This document shows, piece by piece, positions 16,351 through 23,853 of a stretch of DNA of 62,154 bases (the first letter of the stretch is position 1; each line of letters opens with the position of its first letter). Where the stretch lies: positions 1 through 62,154 of the forward strand of contig DATIKU010000052.1 in assembly GCA_035477215.1 (NCBI GenBank), in the 5' to 3' direction. The translations under genes and the position numbers were made by a program. Under the pieces are notes generated by a model. That model was not told the DNA's origin and ran no database searches. It saw only the letters and a program-made list of their open reading frames with translations. Source of the DNA: Spirochaetota bacterium (GTDB lineage: Bacteria; Spirochaetota; UBA4802; UBA5368).

Positions 16351-17619
16351 TCAGGGCTTTCCTCCTTCCTCCCTGATAATATCGGCACCCAGCGGGGATA
16401 ACTTTTCAGATAATTTTTCGTAGCCGCGGTCCGAGTGATAGATGCGCCGGATCTCGGTGCCGTTCTCGGCGGCCAGCGCCGCGAGCACGAGCGCCGCCCC
16501 GGCGCGCAGGTCGGACATCATGACCGTGGCCGAGGTGAGCCGTTTTACGCCCTTTACGACGGCGACGTTGCCCTCGAGGGTAACGTCCGCTCCCATGCGG
16601 CGGAGCTCGCCGACGTGCGTAAAGCGGTTCTCGAAGATGGTCTCGATAATGACGCTGATTCCCGGCAGGGTGGTCATGAGCGCCATCATGGGTGCCTGGA
16701 GGTCGGTGGGGAAGCCGGGATGGGGCAGCGTGCGCACGATGGTGCCCCTCTGGCTTTTCCCGGGACGTATCCGCACGGTGTCTTTCGTTTTGTCGATGAT
16801 ATAGCCTATTTCGCCAAGGGTCGTCGTGAGCGCCTCGATATCGCCCGGTGCCGACTTCGTGACGGTGACGTCGCCCCGCGTGATCGCCCCTGCCAGTAGA
16901 TACGTGCCGGCCTCAATCCGGTCGGGCATCACCGTGTAGCCTGCGGGAGTGAGTTTTTTGACCCCCTCGATAACGATGCGCTCGGTGCCGAGCCCCTTTA
17001 TCTTCGCGCCCATCTTTATAAGGAAGTTCCCGAGGTCGACGATGTCCGGCTCCATGGCGCAGTTTTCGAGCACGGTGGCGCCCCTGGCGAGCACCGCGCC
17101 CATCATGAGGTTCGCGGTGGCGCCCACCGAGACCTGCCGCATGGGAAACTGGGCCCCGGCCAGACGCGCGGCACGCGCCTTGATGTAGCCGTGGTCGATG
17201 TCGATCTTCGCGCCCATGGCCTCGAAGCCGGAGAGGTGGATGTCTATCGGCCGCTCGCCGATTGCGCAGCCGCCGGGGAGTGACACGTCCGCCTCGCCGC
17301 AGCGCGCGAGCAGCGGCCCCATCACATACACCGATGCCCGCATGGTCTTTACGAGGTCGTAGGGCACCTCGGCGTTGCGAAGGGAGTTGACGTTTATTTT
17401 CAGCGTGTTCCGCGCGGTGTCGAATTCGCACCTGGCCCCGAGGTACTCGATGACCTTTATAATGGTCTTGACGTCCATGAGGTTCGGCACGTTTTTAAGC
17501 ACCGTCTCTCCTTCGGCCAGAAGGCTCGCGACGATGATCGGGAGCGCCGCGTTCTTGGCGCCCGAAACGGGCACCTCGCCCTTGAGTTTTCTGCCGCCGC
17601 GTATCCGGTATATATCCAT
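16351..17619 (-). CDS. murA: UDP-N-acetylglucosamine 1-carboxyvinyltransferase
   Basis: MurA catalyses the first committed step of peptidoglycan synthesis, adding enolpyruvate from PEP to UDP-GlcNAc in the cytoplasm. The 422-residue length is standard. The substrate-binding SGAKNAALP (K22, N23) and the catalytic loop LPGGCAIGERPIDIHL with Cys118 are intact. The cysteine is the fosfomycin target, and its presence predicts sensitivity. It lies 9 bp after tatA and 1 bp before the rod gene on the minus strand, an apparent tatA-murA-rod operon. Confidence 0.96.
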   Translation of the reverse strand: MDIYRIRGGRKLKGEVPVSGAKNAALPIIVASLLAEGETVLKNVPNLMDVKTIIKVIEYLGARCEFDTARNTLKINVNSLRNAEVPYDLVKTMRASVYVMGPLLARCGEADVSLPGGCAIGERPIDIHLSGFEAMGAKIDIDHGYIKARAARLAGAQFPMRQVSVGATANLMMGAVLARGATVLENCAMEPDIVDLGNFLIKMGAKIKGLGTERIVIEGVKKLTPAGYTVMPDRIEAGTYLLAGAITRGDVTVTKSAPGDIEALTTTLGEIGYIIDKTKDTVRIRPGKSQRGTIVRTLPHPGFPTDLQAPMMALMTTLPGISVIIETIFENRFTHVGELRRMGADVTLEGNVAVVKGVKRLTSATVMMSDLRAGAALVLAALAAENGTEIRRIYHSDRGYEKLSEKLSPLGADIIREEGGKP

Positions 17620-17628
17620 CGCCGTATC

Positions 17629-17787
17629 CTAAAATTTTCCTTTCTTGATGTCGTTGATGTCGTCGAGCTTCTTTTTGATGTCGTAAACCTCCCTGCCGAG
17701 GTTTTTGATGGTGCCCATGGCCTTCGTTCCCCCGAAGAGGATTACGAGGATGAGCACGATGATGACGAGTTCCCATATTCCGGGCAT
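17629..17787 (-). CDS. tatA: Sec-independent protein translocase subunit TatA/E
   Basis: This 52-residue protein begins MPGIWELVIIVLILVILFGG, a single membrane helix with the TatA-type FGG hinge, followed by an amphipathic helix (AMGTIKNLGREVYDIKKKLD). TatA oligomerises to form the path for folded proteins in the Tat system. It is at the short end of the family, since many TatA proteins have a longer charged tail. ATG 17787 has GGAGGG immediately upstream. TatB and TatC genes are not in the window. It heads the tatA-murA transcript. Confidence 0.9.
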   Translation of the reverse strand: MPGIWELVIIVLILVILFGGTKAMGTIKNLGREVYDIKKKLDDINDIKKGKF

Positions 17788-17934
17788 AGATTCCCTCCAT
17801 TGAGCGCGGCACGGGCCGTGCCGTTTGTGCGGGTGGTTTCCGGTTGCACAACGGCCGTCTCCCGCCAACGGCCGATATATCCGTCCGGGGCGGGCTTTTG
17901 TCAAATGAAAAAGGGCGGGATTGAGCGGAGCCGT

Positions 17935-18315
17935 CTATTTATATCGAACCACGCTGCCGCGGACGTGGATGATGTCGACGGTTCCCAGCACCCAGTGCTG
18001 GCGTTCGTGCCACGTCCGCACGAAGATGAGATTATCGCCGCCCTTGACGGCCACGGCCTCTTCCATGGCCTTCTCCCTGTCGGCCCGGGGAGTGACCGGG
18101 AAAAACCAGAAGAGCCGGAAGGAACTGTGCTGCCCCTCGGCCTCACCCAGCACCTCGTAGTCCATTTTCTCCATGGGCCTGGCGCTGGCCATGACGTCGG
18201 CCAGATTGGTCCGTACGCTCACGCAGCCGGCAAGTGCCGCGACCGCGACGAAAAGCAGCGAGGGCATGATTACCCGTTTCGCCGAGAAGAGAATCCCCCT
18301 AATTTTTTCGCGCAT
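17935..18315 (-). CDS. Putative lipoprotein, paralogue of the upstream gene
   Basis: This 126-residue protein has a basic N-terminus, a hydrophobic stretch and the lipobox LAGC, so it is probably lipidated. The mature part contains FRLFWFFPVTPRADREKAMEEA and GGDNLIFVRTWHERQHWVLG. The neighbour at 18299-18673 has the matching layout (FLGLWMRGRPDVDRAFAEAI, GDAMVGVTCRERTLWF), so the two are tandem paralogues. I do not know the function. GGAG precedes ATG 18315, and its start overlaps the end of the upstream gene by 17 bp, implying translational coupling. Confidence 0.7.
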   Translation of the reverse strand: MREKIRGILFSAKRVIMPSLLFVAVAALAGCVSVRTNLADVMASARPMEKMDYEVLGEAEGQHSSFRLFWFFPVTPRADREKAMEEAVAVKGGDNLIFVRTWHERQHWVLGTVDIIHVRGSVVRYK

Positions 18316-18673
18316 CTTTTTTCTCCGTCGGGATGAATTTTATCACCTCGCCCTGAACGCTCACCGTGGTGATGCTGAAAAGAATGAACCAGAGGGTCCG
18401 CTCCCGGCAGGTCACGCCGACCATGGCGTCGCCGTTTTTCTTGCGAATGGCCTCAGCGAAAGCCCGGTCGACATCGGGCCTGCCGCGCATCCAGAGGCCC
18501 AGGAACGACCAGGTCGAGGAACTCCCGCCGGACCAGCCCAGGTTTTCGTATTTCGTGTTTTCACCTATCGGCACGGTCGATTCGAGCTTCGATACCGGTG
18601 TGCTCGCGCATGATGTGAACAGCAGTGCGCCGATGAGCGCGATGGCCGCTGTGCCGTGTTTTTTGTTGTGCAT
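18299..18673 (-). CDS. Putative lipoprotein, first of a tandem pair
   Basis: The 124-residue product starts at ATG 18673, with AAGGAG seven bases upstream. Its signal sequence ends in the lipobox FTSC. The body shares a domain with the next gene: a Trp/Phe-rich strand (TWSFLGLWM), a charged helix with DVDRAFAEA, then a GDAMVGV strand and an aromatic WFILFSITTVSVQGEVIKF. This layout resembles small TRL-like or Bor-like bacterial lipoproteins, but I cannot assign one. The final codons overlap the following gene. Confidence 0.7.
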   Translation of the reverse strand: MHNKKHGTAAIALIGALLFTSCASTPVSKLESTVPIGENTKYENLGWSGGSSSTWSFLGLWMRGRPDVDRAFAEAIRKKNGDAMVGVTCRERTLWFILFSITTVSVQGEVIKFIPTEKKDARKN

Positions 18674-18719
18674 TGCGTGCTCCTTGTTCATCATATGGTG
18701 CGGATGCCCGCTGTGGGCG

Positions 18720-18829
18720 CGGGTACTCGCCCTGTGGCGCGGGTACTCGCCGGGCGCGGATGCTCGCCCTGTGGCGCGGATACGCATCCGGGCGTGGATA
18801 CGCATCCGGGCGCGGATTCGAATCCGCGC
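18720..18829. repeat. Short GC-rich repeat array ending in a 20-bp palindrome
   Basis: The stretch holds imperfect copies of GCGGGTACTCGCC and GGATACGCATCCGGGCG. It ends with the perfect palindrome GCGCGGATTCGAATCCGCGC (18810-18829). The 13-mer ATCCGCGCTTTCA (18822-18834) runs into the stop codon of the TonB-dependent receptor. The same 13-mer ends a similar array at 61818-61861, next to another receptor. Confidence 0.7.
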
Positions 18830-18831
18830 TT

Positions 18832-21309
18832 TCAGAACTTCACCTCCACGCCGAAGTTGGGGATGATGGTGAGCCCCTCGGTCTCTACGATCTTCGGGTT
18901 GCTGTCGCTGTCGGTGTACCGGTAGTCCCATTCCTGGGTCGTTTTGGGCTGATGGTTGTAGACGTTGATGAGCTCTATGTACCACGAGATATATCCCCAC
19001 GAGTGGTTGATCTTATACGTGTAGCGCAGATCGAGCCGGTGGTCGGCCTCGAAACGCGCGCTGTTGGGAGTGCCGTATATCGGCACGTATCGATTCCTGC
19101 CGGTTGCAGCCAAATAGTCAGGGTCAGGATCGGCGCCCACGATAGGATAATACGGCATCGACGTGTAATACTGGAACTTGCCGCTCAACTGGTGGCGGTT
19201 GTGCCGGTAGCCCAGCACCAGCTTGAATGCGTGCTCCTGCTCGTAGTCCGAATCGATATAGGTGTCGCCCCATTCGTCGCCCGCCAGGTTAGTGGGAACA
19301 CCGTCATACCCGTCCTCGGTGGGAAGGCCCGATTTGTACTTGGACTGCGTGTAGGTGTAGTTTGCCCATCCGAAGACGCCGTTATGGTCTTCGCGTAAAT
19401 CCTTTTTGATCAGCACCTCGAGGCCGTAGGCCTTTAACTTTCCGCTGGTAAGGCCTACGAGATATTCTCCCTCGCTTGTCGTGTGAGGGTAGGACTCGGC
19501 CAGGTCCCAATAGTTGTTGTAGAAACCTTCCATCTTTATCGTCCACATCCCGATCGCCTGTTCGATGCCGGCGACGCGGTGCAGGGCTTTCTCCGACTCC
19601 AGCTCCTCGCCGATCTTCGCGAGGTGCGGCATGTAATCGAAGAGATTCGGATTGGTCTGGAAGAAATAGCTGTATTTGCCCGCGGCAACCGACAGCGTGG
19701 TGCGGGTGGGGAATTCGTAGCTCAGCATTCCCCGCGGGTCCGAGGTGAGCTCTTTGGAGCGGTCCAGGTACTCGGCGCGGTAGCCGGGTGCGAAGGTGAG
19801 GCCGCCGATCGTAAGTTTCGCCTCGATGTATCCGCCGACGGTCTGGTTGGTGGTGTCTTCATCCAGCAGTATGGGAGTGAACTGGTCGGGATCGGCCGGG
19901 TCCCATCCGTCGTTCAGCGCATTGTTCTGGAGGGTTTTACCCCGGGCCGTGAAATGGTACACCGTGTATTCCGGGCCGCCGCGGATTTCCAGAATCTTCT
20001 CGATAAGTTGGAATTTAACGCGATCCTTCAGGCCGAATACATACGGCAGCGAGGTGATGTTGATATCCTTCCAGACCGGAGCCACCCCGTCGGAGGGGAG
20101 GTTTGCGTAGGTATACGATTTTGTCAGCGAGCCATAGGCGATAAGCCGGTTCGATATCCGCTCGTTGGGCTGCCAGGTGTAATAGAGACCCTGACCGTGC
20201 GCCATCTTGTCGGTCTTGAATTCGAGACCGTCCAGCAGCGGATCCTCGTTTTCTTCAAACTCGTCCTCCTCGGCGAACACGAAATAGTCCTTGCTTCCCA
20301 TTAAGAGCACGGAGATGGAGTTACGGTTATTCAGGTAGTATTTCGCCTTTACCTGATAATCCCAGTAGTCGGGGACGCTTTCCAGCTTGTCGCCCGTTAT
20401 GAGATAATACATGGTGGGGACCAGGAGCGAGAGATACCCGTACCGGCCGGAGACGATGAGATAGCCGGCGTTCTCGGTCTCTTCCTTGTCGATGTATCCT
20501 GTGGGCGAGGGGAAATACGGCTTCCCGTCCTTCGTTTTCAGTATGGGCGTCTGCACCAGGCCCGATGCCGAGATGAGGCCGATATCGGCGTATCCGCCGA
20601 ACTCTTTCACGCTGTCGACTGTGTTGACGCTGATCACCGCCGCGTTCGCCGAGCCGAACCGGGCCGGGAAGGCGGACGAAAACAGGTCTATCTCGCTCAT
20701 GAGATTGTTATTGATGACGGAATGCAGTCCCCCGAAATGCAGCGGCGAGTAGATGGGAATGTCGTCGATGAAATAGTTATTGTTGCGGTCCAGTCCTCCC
20801 CGTATCACCAGCGGGCCGAAGAAGCCGTCGGTGCGGATGACCCCCGGCAGCGAGGTCAGCGCGCTGATGGAATCGCCGAATGAGGCCGGTACCTCTTTCA
20901 GCTCCTTCACCGTCATGGTATAGCGCGACACCTTCTGGATGTCGCGTTCGCCCGTGATGGTGATCGCGGCGCCTCTTATGCTGATGGCGCCCAGGCGGAA
21001 ATCCCGCACCATGTCGCGGTCTATCCTGATCTTCGTTTTAAGCTGCCGAAGCCCTTCCGACTGCACCATGATCGTGTATTCGCCCGGCTGTGGAATCTGC
21101 AGCGTGTAGCTTCCATTCTCGGCCGTGCGCGCCTTTACCCGGGCCTCGAGCACGATGACGGTGCCGAAATCAACCGGCTGGCGCTTGGTGTCGTCGTAGA
21201 CCGTGCCGCGGAGCGTGAGCGCCTGCGCCGCGGCCGGCGCCATGAAAAGCAGCGCCGCCGCGATACACCACGAGCGTGCGGAAATTTTTCGCTTCACTAA
21301 TCGTACCAT
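18832..21309 (-). CDS. TonB-dependent outer membrane receptor with N-terminal carboxypeptidase-like domain
   Basis: The 825-residue precursor has a signal peptide (cut near AAAQA). A CarboxypepD_reg-like beta domain follows (LRGTVYDDTKRQPVDFGTVI, NGSYTLQIPQPGEYTI). Next come a plug (EVPASFGDSISALTSLPGV, FFGPLVIRGGLDRNNNYFID, DDIPIYSPLHFGGLHS) and a large barrel that ends in an aromatic strand (VEVKF). Receptors of this type import large nutrients or metal complexes; the ligand cannot be read from sequence. It is last in an array exbB-exbD-exbD-tonB-receptor, so it is likely the dedicated client of that energiser. Confidence 0.9.
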   Translation of the reverse strand: MVRLVKRKISARSWCIAAALLFMAPAAAQALTLRGTVYDDTKRQPVDFGTVIVLEARVKARTAENGSYTLQIPQPGEYTIMVQSEGLRQLKTKIRIDRDMVRDFRLGAISIRGAAITITGERDIQKVSRYTMTVKELKEVPASFGDSISALTSLPGVIRTDGFFGPLVIRGGLDRNNNYFIDDIPIYSPLHFGGLHSVINNNLMSEIDLFSSAFPARFGSANAAVISVNTVDSVKEFGGYADIGLISASGLVQTPILKTKDGKPYFPSPTGYIDKEETENAGYLIVSGRYGYLSLLVPTMYYLITGDKLESVPDYWDYQVKAKYYLNNRNSISVLLMGSKDYFVFAEEDEFEENEDPLLDGLEFKTDKMAHGQGLYYTWQPNERISNRLIAYGSLTKSYTYANLPSDGVAPVWKDINITSLPYVFGLKDRVKFQLIEKILEIRGGPEYTVYHFTARGKTLQNNALNDGWDPADPDQFTPILLDEDTTNQTVGGYIEAKLTIGGLTFAPGYRAEYLDRSKELTSDPRGMLSYEFPTRTTLSVAAGKYSYFFQTNPNLFDYMPHLAKIGEELESEKALHRVAGIEQAIGMWTIKMEGFYNNYWDLAESYPHTTSEGEYLVGLTSGKLKAYGLEVLIKKDLREDHNGVFGWANYTYTQSKYKSGLPTEDGYDGVPTNLAGDEWGDTYIDSDYEQEHAFKLVLGYRHNRHQLSGKFQYYTSMPYYPIVGADPDPDYLAATGRNRYVPIYGTPNSARFEADHRLDLRYTYKINHSWGYISWYIELINVYNHQPKTTQEWDYRYTDSDSNPKIVETEGLTIIPNFGVEVKF

Positions 21310-21320
21310 GTCCGTTTATC

Positions 21321-21971
21321 CTATACTTCCAGTCTGAATTTCAACGGCATTTCCATCCTGATCGGCACCCGTTTCCCGTTTACCACGGGCGGACTGAACT
21401 GGGCGCCCATAAGGATGATCTTCGCGTCGCGGGCGAACTCCTTGGCGATTTTCGCATGGATTTCGGAGGGCAGGGCCTTCGAAAGCCGGATCCCCAGGAT
21501 GCTCACATTCCGCACTTTCCCATTGGATGAAATCAGGAGTTCCACGTTGATGACGGCCTCGACGTTCATCTCGCTCGCTATCTTTGGATAGCGCTTTTCC
21601 AGTTTCCCGACAGGGCGCGGCGGCGCAATGTTCGGGAAGAACGCGAGGTCGACGGCATTCGGGTCGTCGCTTACTCCAACGGCCCGCTCCGCGTCGGCGC
21701 TGTCTTCGGCGGTGTCGCTTTTATCGATAGAAAGGTCTTTCTTCACGATGCGTCGCGGCGCCTGGACCGTTTCCATGTCAATGAACTGAATATTTTCCAT
21801 CGGTATCAGATCTTCGCTGTTTATCTCCAGCGATTCGCCGGAGAAAAGGAGGAACCCCATAAACAACGCCGACACCAGGAATGAGAATCCATAGGGATGC
21901 CTCGATTCCCAGACCACGAATGTTTTCCATATTTTAAGTATCGTTTCCCTCGCTTTCATTGTCGCTTCCAT
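21321..21971 (-). CDS. tonB: TonB-family energy transducer
   Basis: The 216-residue protein has one N-terminal membrane helix (YGFSFLVSALFMGFLLFSG), a charged linker that is shorter and less proline-rich than enterobacterial TonB, and a C-terminal TonB-like fold (YPKIASEMNVEAVINVELLI, a NGKVRNVSIL strand, FSPPVVNGKRVPIRMEMPLK). TonB links the proton motive force, harvested by ExbB/ExbD, to receptors in the outer membrane. ATG 21971 has GAGGTG upstream. It is 8 bp after exbD and 11 bp before the receptor gene. Confidence 0.88.
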   Translation of the reverse strand: MEATMKARETILKIWKTFVVWESRHPYGFSFLVSALFMGFLLFSGESLEINSEDLIPMENIQFIDMETVQAPRRIVKKDLSIDKSDTAEDSADAERAVGVSDDPNAVDLAFFPNIAPPRPVGKLEKRYPKIASEMNVEAVINVELLISSNGKVRNVSILGIRLSKALPSEIHAKIAKEFARDAKIILMGAQFSPPVVNGKRVPIRMEMPLKFRLEV

Positions 21972-21979
21972 TGTTCACC

Positions 21980-22396
21980 TCACCGTCCCGGCGGCGTCGT
22001 TTCGCGGGGTTCCGACATAAACACTACGTTCAGAAAGTCCTGCTCTTGTAGAATTCCGAGCACCTCGGATATATAGGCGTAGTCGAGGTTTTTGTCGGCC
22101 GTGATGGCGACGGGGCGGTCCTTCTCGCCCTGGCGCATGGCAAGGTCGTCGTGCAGGTTTTCCACGCCCACCCGTGTTCCGTCGAAGTAGATGTCGCCGT
22201 TACGCGAAATTGTCAGGTACAGGCTGTCCTGTTCGGCCCCCTGGGTGGTCCCCTTCGGCAGAATCACCTCGACCCCCTTGGGGGGTTCGGTGGTGGTGGA
22301 AGCCATAAAGAAGATCAGCAAAAGCAGCGCGAGGTCGGCCATCGCCGAGCCTATGGACAGGGGCCGCAGCTTCTTTAAATACGATCCCTTCCTCAT
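21980..22396 (-). CDS. exbD: ExbD/TolR-family biopolymer transport protein (second copy)
   Basis: This 138-residue protein has an N-terminal cytoplasmic stretch, one membrane helix with the essential aspartate (SAMADLALLLLIFFMAST), and a periplasmic ExbD domain (YLTISRNGDIYFDGTRV, RPVAITADKNLDYAYISEVL). The helix aspartate conducts protons in the ExbB-ExbD motor. Its start overlaps the end of the other exbD by 4 bp. Two different ExbD paralogues in one TonB operon suggest a hetero-subunit motor or two alternative partners, a layout known in Bacteroidetes-type and some other systems. Confidence 0.9.
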   Translation of the reverse strand: MRKGSYLKKLRPLSIGSAMADLALLLLIFFMASTTTEPPKGVEVILPKGTTQGAEQDSLYLTISRNGDIYFDGTRVGVENLHDDLAMRQGEKDRPVAITADKNLDYAYISEVLGILQEQDFLNVVFMSEPRETTPPGR

Positions 22397-22845
22397 ATCC
22401 GCCCTCCCCTGTCGGCGTTTTTCAGGGAGACCCGGTTCATCCCGCTCTCCCTGGCGACGCTGAGCGTGTCCACAAGGCGTTCGTAGCGGACGCTTTTACC
22501 CATGTATATGACCAGAACGCCGTCCTTCACCGCACCGCTCCGCGCGATGAGTATTTTTTTAAATCCGTCCCGGTCCAGAACGGCGCTCTCATACCCGAAA
22601 CCGTCGTTCCGGGGGTACACCTCGACAATCTGACGTTCGTGGAGCTGGACCGATCCGGCGGTCCTGGAGGGCAGCGAGAAGAATATGCCCTGGCGCAGTA
22701 CGAATGATCCGGTCACGATGAAAAATATCAGCAGTAAAAAGGCCATGTCGGCCATGGAGGAGGATTCGAACGCGGGTCCCTGGGCCTCCCTGCGTCGCCG
22801 TTCGCGGCGGTGCAGTATTTTTACCAGAAGGTTCCGGTTGCTCAT
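22393..22845 (-). CDS. exbD: ExbD/TolR-family biopolymer transport protein (first copy)
   Basis: The 150-residue protein resembles its neighbour in plan: a basic N-terminus, a single helix with the proton-path aspartate (SSSMADMAFLLLIFFIVTG), and a periplasmic domain (VQLHERQIVEVYPRNDGFGY, YMGKSVRYERLVDTLSVARE). It lacks the usual THREAD-like ExbD ending and is divergent from the second copy, so it is not a recent duplicate. It overlaps exbB by 4 bp upstream and the second exbD by 4 bp downstream. Confidence 0.87.
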   Translation of the reverse strand: MSNRNLLVKILHRRERRRREAQGPAFESSSMADMAFLLLIFFIVTGSFVLRQGIFFSLPSRTAGSVQLHERQIVEVYPRNDGFGYESAVLDRDGFKKILIARSGAVKDGVLVIYMGKSVRYERLVDTLSVARESGMNRVSLKNADRGGRI

Positions 22846-23639
22846 GACGAGTGGTCTCCGTTGATGATTTTATCGGAGAGCCTGGGCATGCCGCCGGTTA
22901 TCGACGCGATGTACTCCTCGGATCGGGTGTACAGGTTCTGAATGGCGTTGGTGAAGACATAATAAAAGAAAAGGGTGGGCGCCGCCACGATCAGGCCGCC
23001 GGCCGTGGTCACAAGGGCCACCTGTATGCCGACCGCCACGACCTTCGCGTTGACGGTGGTGGCCGCGGCGATCGCGGCGAAGGCGCTGATCATGCCGATG
23101 ACGGTGCCCAGGAAGCCGACGATGGGCGCCAGGTTTCCCATTCCCGAAAGGAGGGCCAGTCCCCGCTCGAGCCCGTTGGCGAAGACCTGAAAACGGTTTC
23201 TCAAATCATCTTCCATGTCCTCGCGGAATTTCGCCGGCGAGCTTTCCTTCGCGGCCCTGAGCATTTCGTCCAGCCGCTCTTTTTTCCATACGTTGAAGCG
23301 GGTGAAGAATATCATTCGCTCGATTATTATGGTCATGGATACCAGCCCCAGGAGCAGTATGAAAATCATAAGCGGGCCGCCCTGTTTGACCGTCGAGAAT
23401 AGGTTGGTGCTTTCCGTCGCTTCCGTCGGGTCGCCGGCGACTATGGTATTGTCCGCCTGCACCTTCTCGACGGAATTGGCGTCCGCTTCGGGGGACGTAT
23501 TTTTTTCAAAGGACTTTGCGGTTTCGTGCGTCGGTGCGCTTTTTTCCCGGGCGCCTGCCGGAGCGAACACGGCGGGGACGGCGGTAGACAGCGCCAGTGA
23601 TACGATAACTGCGATACCGGTACGGGTTGTGCGAGTCAT
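22842..23639 (-). CDS. exbB: ExbB/TolQ/MotA-family proton channel protein
   Basis: The 265-residue protein starts at ATG 23639 with GGAGG upstream. It has an N-terminal signal-like helix and a ~60-residue periplasmic segment. The three-helix MotA/TolQ/ExbB core follows (MIFILLLGLVSMTIIIERMI; GLALLSGMGNLAPIVGFLGT; VIGMISAFAAIAAATTVNAK; VALVTTAGGLIVAAPTLFFY). It forms the pentameric channel around ExbD. It is first of the exbB-exbD-exbD-tonB-receptor array, 215 bp downstream of the sensor kinase stop, with phased direct repeats in the gap. Confidence 0.92.
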   Translation of the reverse strand: MTRTTRTGIAVIVSLALSTAVPAVFAPAGAREKSAPTHETAKSFEKNTSPEADANSVEKVQADNTIVAGDPTEATESTNLFSTVKQGGPLMIFILLLGLVSMTIIIERMIFFTRFNVWKKERLDEMLRAAKESSPAKFREDMEDDLRNRFQVFANGLERGLALLSGMGNLAPIVGFLGTVIGMISAFAAIAAATTVNAKVVAVGIQVALVTTAGGLIVAAPTLFFYYVFTNAIQNLYTRSEEYIASITGGMPRLSDKIINGDHSS

Positions 23640-23818
23640 TACGGTTTCCTCCAAAACACGGTTATACTGAGTCCGCTTCAGGCCGAAGCGGGCGGTCATG
23701 CGATTTTGGGTGCGTCATATTCTTTACAACACCGAAGTGCCGTAAAATCGTTACCTGAAAAGCGAAAATTTTCCGGTACCGATCAATCAATCGAATACGA
23801 AAGGAATTAACCATGAAA

Positions 23819-23848
23819 AGATTAAAGGAAGATTAAACGAAGATTAAA
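23819..23848 (-). promoter_or_regulatory. Three 11-bp-phased TTTAATCT direct repeats, candidate response-regulator box
   Basis: On the minus strand TTTAATCT occurs three times at an exact 11-bp period (plus-strand AGATTAAA at 23819-23826, 23830-23837 and 23841-23848). Tandem half-sites about 11 bp apart are the normal binding pattern of OmpR/PhoB-family regulators. One such regulator (25340-26026) is encoded just upstream, and exbB begins about 180 bp downstream. The link is an inference. Confidence 0.55.
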
Positions 23849-23853
23849 ATCCA

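Noticed and set aside
18810-18829. tRNA T-loop (TTCGAATC-like)
   Set aside because: The GGATTCGAATCC lies in a simple palindrome; no acceptor stem, anticodon arm or CCA fits around it.
18674-19000. Extension of the first lipoprotein upstream through the RIRARMRIHARM stretch
   Set aside because: That peptide is encoded by the GC-rich repeat array and the end of the receptor gene; AAGGAG places the start at 18673, followed by a proper lipoprotein signal.
22740-22760. A GATTCGAA motif suggesting a tRNA
   Set aside because: It is inside the first exbD coding region and no cloverleaf can be built.
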